Translations under genes and position numbers: made by a program
In this document: positions 1 to 5,205 of the stretch, piece after piece
How positions within the stretch are numbered: the stretch's first letter is position 1
How the letters are laid out: each line of letters opens with the position of its first letter
The notes under the pieces: model-generated
Database searches by the model: none
What the model saw: the letters and a program-made list of their open reading frames with translations, nothing else
Told to the model about the DNA's origin: nothing
From: Candidatus Levyibacteriota bacterium
GTDB taxonomy: Bacteria; Patescibacteriota; Microgenomatia; Levybacterales; GWA1-39-11
Direction: 5' to 3'
DNA: 6,023 nucleotides
NCBI GenBank assembly: GCA_016204525.1
Contig: JACQKO010000054.1
Coordinates: forward strand, 1-6,023

Positions 1-100
1 CTTTTTTTTAGATGGTTTCGAAAAGACGTATCCGTTCGATACAACCGACTTTATTTTAATAAAAAAGTGTCAAAGAGTCAAAGAGAGAAAAGAGTCACTT
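1..100. other. AT-rich downstream flank with short repeats, no gene recognised
   Basis: GTCAAAGA is repeated in tandem (69-76, 77-84) and GAGTCA recurs at 75-80 and 92-97. A small hairpin, GTATC-CGTTC-GATAC, lies at 28-42. ACAACCGACTTTA (41-53) is the inverse of a word at 3832-3844. No coding region or tRNA can be supported; the next gene presumably lies beyond the left edge. Confidence 0.6.
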
Positions 101-131
101 GCCCCGTTTAGAAATAAATTTCTAACGGGGC
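101..131 (-). terminator. Strong hairpin overlapping the stop codon of the 645-aa gene
   Basis: GCCCCGTTAGAAA (131-119 on the minus strand) pairs with TTTCTAAACGGGGC (114-101) over 13 bp with one bulged base and a four-base loop. The TAG stop (124-122) is inside the 5' arm. A T-rich but interrupted stretch follows (TTTT about 11 bases on, TTTTTT near 66-61), so it is a good stem with an imperfect U-tract. It probably ends the yvcK-nth-645 aa unit; a 3'-end stabilising role is also possible. Confidence 0.6.
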
Positions 132-2059
132 TTGCGAAGACTGAAGACAAACCGATCCTCGGGATTCCACCTGTCGCCAGGACCCGCCCAATAGGAGTCG
201 AACCACAGACCGTCCCCATAGCGCTCCAGCCTGAACACGTACGGAGAGCCGTGGCGATCTGGAATCGGTTCCATCCCTATATAAAACCGATCACTTATTG
301 GTTGATCCGTATATTTAAGACGGTATTGTGGGCCGGTTTCAGGCGGACAAAATTCAAGCCCAAGTTCTTTGATGCGCCCGGTTGTGCCTTTTTCAGGATT
401 ACCCCACATCTCTTCCGAGGTATGTATTTGTTCATCCTGAAAAAGATCACGGACCGTAAGATGAATAAGGGTTTTTAGCTCTTGGTTTTTAAGTGTGGCG
501 AAATTTTGGTTTAGCATCATGTCGGGAGCAAAGTCTGAGACTTGGATTTTCAGAGATTCGTCTATGATTCCTTCATTGTACTGCTCTCTCCTTTCATTAA
601 ATTCCTTAAGGTCGATTGGTTCAACTGCGAAGTCCTGTTCAATTCTAATTCTGCCTTCCGGGAAAGAGGTATAAATATGCTCAATATTGTATTGTGAAAG
701 TATGTCAAAAATGCCAGGAGTCAATCTTCCAACGAAAGCGCGCGTACTTTCATTTATTTCGCTCGCCTTGCGTGCTATCTGCTCCGGTTCGCAATTGAAA
801 ATAATAAGCATATCAACCTCTGGACTTCGGGAAGATCTGATTTCGCCAATCCTAGGATCGCGTTCAAATCCGAATCCTTCAATTTGTGAGTCTATCTCAT
901 AAAGGAAGTATAACTCCTCATTTGTTAACTCTTCTTCCCTACTCATCTTATTTTCAATATCTGTTAACCTGCGCATATCCGCCACTTTTTTTTGATAGGA
1001 AGCTCCGTCAGAAAATTCTTTTAGTTTCTCATCAACTATGGATACAATTTGAGAGTCAAGGTTTTGTTCCGCTTCAATTCCACGAATCTCGGCAATTCTG
1101 TCTCCCTCCATGCGAATTGCGGCTCTTGGAATAGTTGGTTTACCTTCTCGATCAAATGAATAGTAAACATAAAAATCTCCGCCTTGAAGTTGAACTTGCG
1201 CTGTTGATTCTCCCGCAGTGCACCAGCCTGTTCCATGACCTTGGAGGGACTGGACAAGAGGCATATGGTCTCCCCCTTGATTATACTTAACCCATTCTCC
1301 ATGAGTCGCACTAAGTTCCTCTTCAGATGCGGGTGTAACTTTCTCAATTGCCCAGGCATAAAGTTTTGGGAAATTTTCAGCTTTAAGAAGCGCTTCGAAT
1401 TCTTTTGAGTCTTCTTGATCAAGAGATGAAAAATCAACACTTTGTCCTTTGTATTTTTTTTCGACCGCATCAAGAACATAAGCAAGTGCTTCACGGTTTA
1501 AGTCTGGGAAAGGTTTGGTTGTGCCGCGGGAGCGCTGAGGATACTGTTTCTTCTCTTTATCATACTCCGCCATGTTAAGCACGTTTCTAAGCGTGAAGTA
1601 TTTTAAGCTGTCCTGATATGGAGCGTCAGGAGACGAGAGATAGTCAATCCATTTATCAAGACTCGATCTTTGATCGGAAATTAAAGCTTCCGTGTTTTGT
1701 CTTTTTAATTCTTCAAAATCTACATACTCAAGATCCGCTCCCTGTCCGCGTTCGCGAATTATTCGTCTTTGGTTCTCCCAAAAGCTTTCTGGGATTTCAT
1801 CAGGTTTGATAACATATCTTGCATGAAAACGTCCTTTGATTAAATCAAGATTATGTTCGTGTCTTTGAGGACCACCACGATCAACAATTTCATGGAAGCG
1901 ATTCAGGTAATTTTGAATACGATAGATGGGGTCTTGTGGAGCTTTTTCGCCTGTTCGCATTTGAGTGCGTTCTGCCGCAATTTCTGCCTCCGGGCTTTTA
2001 TGCAGATTATATTTATTTTTAAGTAATTGGCTTGCGGCATCTTGAGTTTCCACACTCAT
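122..2059 (-). CDS. Large uncharacterised protein with a PcfJ-like central block
   Basis: 645 residues, function unknown. I place the start at the ATG at 2059 because it lies 20 bases after the nth stop; the reading frame is open 40 codons further (to 2179), but that part overlaps nth and has no family character. The N-terminal ~110 residues are charged and helical (SPEAEIAAERTQ, RIQNYLNRFHEIVDR). The best-defined block is about 274-350: GHGTGWCTAGEST (W279, C280), GDFYVYYSF (295-302), PRAAIRMEGDRIAEIRGI, then QNLD and EKLKEF. Its order (cysteine motif, aromatic strand, polar strand, RG-plus-Q motif, closing helix) resembles the PcfJ family of conjugative elements; this is inference from pattern. 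A second helical section follows (EELYFLYEIDSQIEGFGFER), and the C-terminus (about 535-645) looks like a separate module ending in WFDSYWAGPGDRW and FVFSLRK. No signal peptide, membrane span or nuclease/ATPase motif is seen. The TAG stop lies inside a hairpin. Confidence 0.85.
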   Translation of the reverse strand: MSVETQDAASQLLKNKYNLHKSPEAEIAAERTQMRTGEKAPQDPIYRIQNYLNRFHEIVDRGGPQRHEHNLDLIKGRFHARYVIKPDEIPESFWENQRRIIRERGQGADLEYVDFEELKRQNTEALISDQRSSLDKWIDYLSSPDAPYQDSLKYFTLRNVLNMAEYDKEKKQYPQRSRGTTKPFPDLNREALAYVLDAVEKKYKGQSVDFSSLDQEDSKEFEALLKAENFPKLYAWAIEKVTPASEEELSATHGEWVKYNQGGDHMPLVQSLQGHGTGWCTAGESTAQVQLQGGDFYVYYSFDREGKPTIPRAAIRMEGDRIAEIRGIEAEQNLDSQIVSIVDEKLKEFSDGASYQKKVADMRRLTDIENKMSREEELTNEELYFLYEIDSQIEGFGFERDPRIGEIRSSRSPEVDMLIIFNCEPEQIARKASEINESTRAFVGRLTPGIFDILSQYNIEHIYTSFPEGRIRIEQDFAVEPIDLKEFNERREQYNEGIIDESLKIQVSDFAPDMMLNQNFATLKNQELKTLIHLTVRDLFQDEQIHTSEEMWGNPEKGTTGRIKELGLEFCPPETGPQYRLKYTDQPISDRFYIGMEPIPDRHGSPYVFRLERYGDGLWFDSYWAGPGDRWNPEDRFVFSLRKPR

Positions 2060-2087
2060 ATTATAACAACTTGCGGGTTCTATACAA
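2060..2087 (-). promoter_or_regulatory. Possible internal promoter abutting the 645-aa gene
   Basis: On the minus strand TTGTAT (2087-2082), 16 bases, then TATAAT (2065-2060) preceded by TGT, an extended and perfect -10. The hexamer touches the ATG at 2059, so transcription would begin within the first codons (near GTG codon 3), implying either a leaderless message from a later start or that the match is accidental. The 20-base gap to nth would also allow read-through from yvcK-nth. Confidence 0.3.
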
Positions 2088-2697
2088 TAAGTTCTCGCAG
2101 GGGGCAGGATAAATGTTTGCAAGATGCCGGGCAATATTTGCGGCCGTAGTCGATCATGCGGAATGTGAATTCCTGCCATTCGCTTTTTGGCAAGATTGCC
2201 ATTAAATCACGTTCGATAATATCGGGATTCGAACTTTTGGAGAGGCCGAATAATTGCGAAAGGCGCCGAACATGAGTGTCAACCGCAATTCCTTCAACAA
2301 TACCGTAAATGATCCCCAAAACTACGCTTGCAGTTTTGCGGCCAACCCCAGGAAGCGCTGTCATTTCGCTCATCAAACGAGGCAGCTGTCCATTATATTT
2401 TTTAGAAATTTCTTTTGCCGCCGCGATTATATTTTTTGCCTTCCCACGATACAAACCGATGCTTTTGATATACAATTCAAGTTCGCTCTGAGAGAGATTC
2501 GCGAAATCTTTTGCCGTTTTAAACTTAGCGAACAAGCGCGGCGTTACTTCATTTACCTTCTTATCCGTAGTTTGCGCCGATAAAATAACGGCAACGAGCA
2601 ATTGAAATGGAGTTTTGTATTCCAAGACCGTTTTTGTAACAGGAAAAAGTTTTTTTAATTCTCTAACAATCTCTGCGGCCTTCGTTTTCTTGTTCAT
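2080..2697 (-). CDS. nth: Endonuclease III (DNA glycosylase/AP lyase), iron-sulfur loop altered
   Basis: 205 residues, similar to E. coli Nth (211). It removes oxidised pyrimidines and cleaves the abasic site in base-excision repair. The helix-hairpin-helix LPGVGRKTA (115-123) carries the catalytic lysine K121, and AVDTHVRRLSQLFGL (138-152) carries the catalytic aspartate D140; the N-terminal LLVAVILSAQTTDKKVN is also typical. The C-terminal cluster region is unusual: only three cysteines remain (C189, C193, C198; spacing x3, x4) instead of the classical C-x6-C-x2-C-x5-C, and the position of the fourth is isoleucine, just before the end. A [4Fe-4S] cluster is therefore doubtful, while the catalytic residues are intact. 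Its start overlaps the yvcK stop by four bases, so the two are co-transcribed and probably coupled. AGGCGAG lies about 11 bases upstream as a weak ribosome site. Confidence 0.93.
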   Translation of the reverse strand: MNKKTKAAEIVRELKKLFPVTKTVLEYKTPFQLLVAVILSAQTTDKKVNEVTPRLFAKFKTAKDFANLSQSELELYIKSIGLYRGKAKNIIAAAKEISKKYNGQLPRLMSEMTALPGVGRKTASVVLGIIYGIVEGIAVDTHVRRLSQLFGLSKSSNPDIIERDLMAILPKSEWQEFTFRMIDYGRKYCPASCKHLSCPLRELIV

Positions 2698-3680
2698 TCG
2701 CCGATGATCTCGCCTAGAACTTTTGCGAGTTTTTTGTAATCATGGCGAATCATGCTTCTTTTCAGCGCATCCCCTTTTTGCGGCTCGGCCTCTTTTCTTG
2801 AAAGAACAGGCGCCCGGATAATCTTTGTACCGGGGAGATTGTTGTCTAAATCATCCTCAACCGGAATGGAATTTTCATCCTCATATTTTCCTACTGCTCC
2901 AGGGGGAAATTTTTTATCGTTATTCAACAAAACAGTATTAATTCGCGCGATAGGCATATATTGCGCGAGATCTTCAAAATAGGTTGACGCGCGGTAATTG
3001 TAAGCCTCGCCATATTTAGTCATCAAATTCATGATAAATATAATCTGAGCTTTCGACTCAAGTAACGCATCAACAACACCACTAACTACTAGGTTGGCAA
3101 TTGTATTTGTGTAAAAATCTCCTGGGCCCAAGATAATAGCATCAGCATTAAGTATTTCTTCCCGTGCCTTCTCAGTTATAGTTGCAGCAGGACGAGTAAA
3201 AAGCTTTTTTATCCTAAGTTTTCCGTCGTGCTCGGGTTCATCTATTTGATGTTCTCCTACAACCTCAAGTCCATTTTCGTATTGAGCGACAAGGCGGACA
3301 TCTTCATGAGAAATTGGAAGAATTTTACCCTTTACTTTTAAAATTTCAGACGTCTGTTCGATTGCTTTTTCTTGTGATCCTGCAATATCAGCTACTGCTG
3401 CCAAAAAAAGATTCCCGAATGTCATTCCGCTTATCCCCTGTCCCTTGTGATATCGATATAAAAAAAGCTCTCGCAAAAGAGAAGGTCTTGAAGAAAGCGC
3501 AACCATTGCAAGTCTTACACCAGAAGTCGGAAGCAAACCGAACTCGTCTCTTAGGACTTTATTCGATCCACCGTCGTCCACCATCGTAAGAAGCGCGGTG
3601 ATCTCGTACGGCTTGTGACGAAGTGACAAAAGGACAGTATATGTACCGGTTCCGCCGCCAATCACAACGACCTTTTTCAT
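2694..3680 (-). CDS. yvcK: YvcK/CofD-like protein (gluconeogenesis/cell-wall factor, nucleotide-sugar binding)
   Basis: 328 residues, close to the family norm (about 320). YvcK proteins bind UDP-sugars and are needed for normal cell-wall growth and shape, and for growth on gluconeogenic carbon in Bacillus; they are related to CofD but are not F420 enzymes. Visible signatures: the Rossmann-like start VVVIGGGTGTYTVLL (about 4-18, GGGTG at 8-12), DDGGSN (35-40), LFLYRYHKG followed by TFGNLFLAAV (87-96), LGPGDFYTNTIANLVV (184-199, usual GPGSLYTSIxPNLLV) and NLMTKYGEA (218-226). An oddity is LPTSGVRLAMVALS at 50-63, where the family usually has a PPGDIR-type motif. It starts the operon, with an extended -10 element just upstream, and its TGA stop overlaps the nth start (ATGA). 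Regulation beyond that is not visible. Confidence 0.93.
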   Translation of the reverse strand: MKKVVVIGGGTGTYTVLLSLRHKPYEITALLTMVDDGGSNKVLRDEFGLLPTSGVRLAMVALSSRPSLLRELFLYRYHKGQGISGMTFGNLFLAAVADIAGSQEKAIEQTSEILKVKGKILPISHEDVRLVAQYENGLEVVGEHQIDEPEHDGKLRIKKLFTRPAATITEKAREEILNADAIILGPGDFYTNTIANLVVSGVVDALLESKAQIIFIMNLMTKYGEAYNYRASTYFEDLAQYMPIARINTVLLNNDKKFPPGAVGKYEDENSIPVEDDLDNNLPGTKIIRAPVLSRKEAEPQKGDALKRSMIRHDYKKLAKVLGEIIGE

Positions 3681-3692
3681 GCAATACAGGGT

Positions 3693-3701
3693 ATTATATC
3701 A
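3693..3701 (-). promoter_or_regulatory. Extended -10 promoter element for yvcK-nth unit
   Basis: TGATATAAT (minus strand, 3701-3693) is a perfect TATAAT with the extended TGn motif. No good -35 is visible at 16-18 bases, which extended -10 promoters can tolerate. The expected start of transcription, around 3685, leaves a leader of only about five bases before the ATG at 3680, too short for a Shine-Dalgarno, and none is seen. Confidence 0.55.
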
Positions 3702-3706
3702 AAAGT

Positions 3707-3832
3707 AATAAGCAAATATCCCAATATGCAAATTTCAAATGAATCTATAAATGCCTAAATCTATTTAATGATTAAATCATTTACTTATTTAGACATTCAT
3801 TTGCTTATTTGAGTTTTGCTTATTTGCTTATT
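3707..3832. repeat. Long nested inverted-repeat region with TTGCTTATT array (ytxH/yvcK gap)
   Basis: AATAAGCAAAT at 3707-3717 faces its exact inverse ATTTGCTTATT at 3799-3809 and again at 3822-3832. TTGCTTATT occurs three times (3801-3809, 3816-3824, 3824-3832). Inside, CAAATGAAT near 3737 can pair with ATTCATTTG near 3796, and the centre carries a perfect 15-nt palindrome, AATGATT-A-AATCATT (3767-3781). The whole gap could fold as one AT-rich nested hairpin in either strand. A role as transcription barrier between the ytxH-like gene and yvcK is inference. Confidence 0.8.
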
Positions 3833-3834
3833 AA

Positions 3835-3860
3835 AGTCGGTTGTCAGTAGTCGGTTGTCA
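3835..3860. repeat. 12-nt tandem word AGTCGGTTGTCA x2
   Basis: AGTCGGTTGTCA occurs at 3835-3846 and 3849-3860 (period 14), directly after the ytxH-like stop in the direction of transcription. A 13-nt stretch covering the first copy (3832-3844) recurs in inverted orientation at 41-53 at the other end of the window, also outside any gene. Confidence 0.8.
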
Positions 3861-3864
3861 ATGG

Positions 3865-4212
3865 TTACTTGCGGCGGATGCCTTTAAAGAGGCGTTTTTT
3901 GTGGCCATTATCCGCCAAAGGCGAACCAACCTTGGGTTGGCCGTTTTCTGTTGGTCGTTCTTCTACCTCTGTGGTTTCAGACTCTAAATCTTTCGCTACC
4001 TCCTCCATACCTTCTGTGTCTGACTTTTTCTCAAGGTTATCTTCTCGCGTTCTATCTTCGACAAAATCCTCGAATAGCTCAAGCCCTAAATCCGTCAATT
4101 CCCTAAGAATCTGTCTGCCTCGTTTTGTAGTCAAAAGAGTGGCAAGAAGAGCGCCAATTGCAAGGCCCCAAAAAAATGCATTTCCCCCATGCTTGCCATG
4201 TTTAGTCTCCAT
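3865..4212 (-). CDS. YtxH-like small membrane protein with charged tail
   Basis: 115 residues. After a His/Gly-rich start, a short glycine/alanine-rich span (about 12-28, FFWGLAIGALLATLLTT) runs into KRGRQILRELTDLGLELFEDF. This is the YtxH (PF12732) pattern: a small membrane span, a K/R-G motif, then an amphipathic helix. From ~50 on the chain is very acidic and low in complexity, then switches to a basic end (HKKRLFKGIRRK). The ATG lies inside the preceding gene (11-base overlap), and GAGGCGGG sits about ten bases upstream, a plausible Shine-Dalgarno, so translation is probably coupled. Two short palindromes lie in the coding DNA for residues 91-101. YtxH family members are linked to general stress in Bacillus, but no biochemical function is established; none is claimed here. 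Stop is TAA. Confidence 0.75.
   Translation of the reverse strand: METKHGKHGGNAFFWGLAIGALLATLLTTKRGRQILRELTDLGLELFEDFVEDRTREDNLEKKSDTEGMEEVAKDLESETTEVEERPTENGQPKVGSPLADNGHKKRLFKGIRRK
3913..3940. repeat. Two adjacent small palindromes inside the ytxH-like coding tail
   Basis: CGCC-AAA-GGCG (3913-3923) and CCAACC-TTG-GGTTGG (3926-3940) lie two bases apart and encode part of the tail segment QPKVGSPLA. From memory, TCCGCCAAAGGCGGA-type palindromes are frequent in Parcubacteria genomes; here the flank matches that form with one changed base. They may be remnants of a palindromic repeat absorbed into a fast-evolving coding end. Confidence 0.55.
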
Positions 4213-4462
4213 CTTTTGCCCGCCTCAAAATCTTTGAAATTGTTTTCAGGGATTTGGTGCTTAAAAGAAGACCAGAGAGAAAAGACATTGGCTCAGATAC
4301 TGATTCTGTGATGCTTTCAGTGTTCTCAAGAACACGAGTTGCACGGGAAAGAGTTCTTCGCAGTTCTTTTAAAATAAAGAAAATCTGAATGCCCAATACT
4401 AGAAGAAGCATGGCCAGAAGAACAATCACAACAAGTAAAACTGCTTGGACAGGATCAACCAT
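4202..4462 (-). CDS. Small single-span membrane protein, DUF948/YtxG-like
   Basis: 86 residues. A hydrophobic segment at about 7-31 (VLLVVIVLLAMLLLVLGIQI and following) anchors the protein. It is followed by an amphipathic helix, LKELRRTLSRATRVLENTES, and a polar tail ending in a basic stretch (KILRRAKDGD). A short N-terminal anchor running into a long helix with regularly spaced leucines and arginines is the plan of DUF948 proteins such as Bacillus YtxG, but the domain here is cut down to about half the usual length. The next gene is YtxH-like and overlaps it by 11 bases, which supports the assignment because ytxG and ytxH are neighbours in Firmicutes. Molecular function is unknown; a structural membrane role is inference. 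The start at 4462 is the only ATG before the anchor. Stop is TAA. Confidence 0.75.
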   Translation of the reverse strand: MVDPVQAVLLVVIVLLAMLLLVLGIQIFFILKELRRTLSRATRVLENTESITESVSEPMSFLSGLLLSTKSLKTISKILRRAKDGD

Positions 4463-4468
4463 GTAATT

Positions 4469-4497
4469 AAATTACCACGAACAGGATTTAAAAGCAA
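4469..4497 (-). promoter_or_regulatory. Possible promoter of the ytxG/ytxH-like pair
   Basis: TTGCTT (4497-4492), a 17-base spacer and TGG-TAATTT (4477-4469) resemble a weak -35 with an extended -10. The predicted transcription start is at or next to the A of the ATG at 4462. A 13-nt palindrome (GTAATTAAATTAC, 4463-4475) overlaps the -10 and ends directly before the start codon, so it could be an operator or simply AT-rich chance. No Shine-Dalgarno precedes the gene. Confidence 0.3.
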
Positions 4498-4503
4498 TAT
4501 CAC

Positions 4504-4556
4504 AAAAAAGTATCTAAGATGTAAGAGTTAAGATGTAAGAGATTACTTACATCTTA
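4504..4556 (-). terminator. Terminator-like hairpin with duplicated 3' arm after the rodZ-like gene
   Basis: Reading the minus strand, TAAGATGTAAG (4556-4546) can pair perfectly over 11 bp with CTTACATCTTA at 4539-4529, or equally with a second copy at 4525-4515. Only the distal copy places the T6 run (4509-4504) within five bases of the stem, as an intrinsic terminator needs. The stem is A/T-rich and so moderately stable. The position, between the rodZ-like stop and the next start, fits a terminator. Confidence 0.5.
4515..4556. repeat. Direct 13-nt repeat plus inverted copy
   Basis: TAAGATGTAAGAG occurs at 4515-4527 and 4529-4541 (period 14), followed by the inverse word CTTACATCTTA at 4546-4556. 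This is the same layout (direct copies facing an inverted copy) seen in the other gaps, but with a different word. Confidence 0.85.
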
Positions 4557-4574
4557 CAACTTAAAACTTGTAAA

Positions 4575-5201
4575 CTATTTGACTTTGATGTTGATTTCGC
4601 GGTGGGACTCTTTTCCGAATCGGTTTTTTGCAACAACTTCTATTTTCTTATCGCCTGAAAAAACAAAGATTGATTTCTTAAAATCTCCCGAAAGCGCTAC
4701 GTAAGCTTCATCTCCGTCAATTAAGACAGTTGCGTAAGGATCGGTTCTACCCTCTACCTCAACTACATTGCCCGTAATTTCTTGTCCGCTCCGAGGCTTT
4801 TCAATTGAAAGGCGAGGTGCAAAAATAATTGAGTTATATTGAAAGAGTATATATCCCAGTATTAAAAGAATAACTGTTAAAAATAGGAAGCTTCGGGAAT
4901 TCAAAAAAAACTTCTTATTAAATTTGTGCTGATATTTTCTAAATTCAGGCACTATCGGAATGTGGTGAGATTTATATTCACGTCGGAATAATGGCACTAT
5001 TGATGCAGTATTTATACCAAGGTATTTTGCATAGTTTTTTACAAAGCCCAAAGCATAACTTTCAGACGGAAGACTCTGGAATTGGCCATCTTCAATTGCC
5101 TCAAGAAATTCCTTTTTTATTTTCGTATCTTGCGCGACGCTATCAAGATCTAATTCTTTTCCTTCTCGTGCCTGTCTTAAAATATCGCTAACTTTCCTCA
5201 T
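4575..5201 (-). CDS. RodZ-like membrane protein: helix-turn-helix, one TM segment, C-terminal Ig-like domain
   Basis: 208 residues. The N-terminal ~70 residues match the RodZ-type helix-turn-helix (HTH_25): ILRQAREGKELDLDSVA, then KKEFLEAIEDGQF and the typical LPSESYALGFVKNYAKYLGI. In RodZ this cytoplasmic domain binds MreB rather than acting mainly on DNA. A basic linker leads to one membrane span at about 105-122 (FLFLTVILLILGYILFQY), giving a type II topology with the C-terminus outside. Residues ~130-208 look like a small beta-rich Ig-like domain (VEVEGRTDPYATVLIDG, then KKIEVVAKNRFGKES), of the kind found in glucodextranase domain B-like modules, instead of the usual RodZ C-terminal domain. 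It is shorter than E. coli RodZ (337 aa). The likely role is cell-shape or envelope scaffolding; partner and function are inferred. The start at 5201 begins directly on the conserved HTH. Stop is TAG. Confidence 0.85.
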   Translation of the reverse strand: MRKVSDILRQAREGKELDLDSVAQDTKIKKEFLEAIEDGQFQSLPSESYALGFVKNYAKYLGINTASIVPLFRREYKSHHIPIVPEFRKYQHKFNKKFFLNSRSFLFLTVILLILGYILFQYNSIIFAPRLSIEKPRSGQEITGNVVEVEGRTDPYATVLIDGDEAYVALSGDFKKSIFVFSGDKKIEVVAKNRFGKESHREINIKVK

Positions 5202-5205
5202 AAAA

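Noticed and set aside
20..60. tRNA fragment suggested by CGTTCGATAC
   Set aside because: The T-arm stem does not pair around the TTCGA loop, and no acceptor, D or anticodon arm can be drawn.
251..1134. Plus-strand open frames of 71-82 codons opposite the 645-aa gene
   Set aside because: Antisense to a long continuous minus-strand gene, with no ribosome sites or recognisable domains.
1036..1494. Open frame of 152 codons on the minus strand inside the 645-aa gene
   Set aside because: Out-of-frame shadow of the long gene with lysine-rich, patternless sequence.
2060..2179. Forty-codon N-terminal extension of the 645-aa protein (start at 2179)
   Set aside because: It overlaps the well-supported C-terminus of nth, has no domain character, and an ATG at 2059 lies 20 bases after the nth stop.
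2254..2583. Open frame of 109 codons on the plus strand opposite nth
   Set aside because: Lies entirely antisense to recognised nth coding sequence and has no family pattern.
3704..3860. CRISPR array
   Set aside because: Units are 8-14 bases with irregular, near-zero spacers and inverted copies; there are no spacers of CRISPR length and no cas gene.
3869..4237. Open frame of 122 codons on the plus strand opposite the ytxH-like gene
   Set aside because: Serine/arginine-rich composition typical of an antisense shadow; the minus-strand frame has a membrane span, SD-like site and operon partner.
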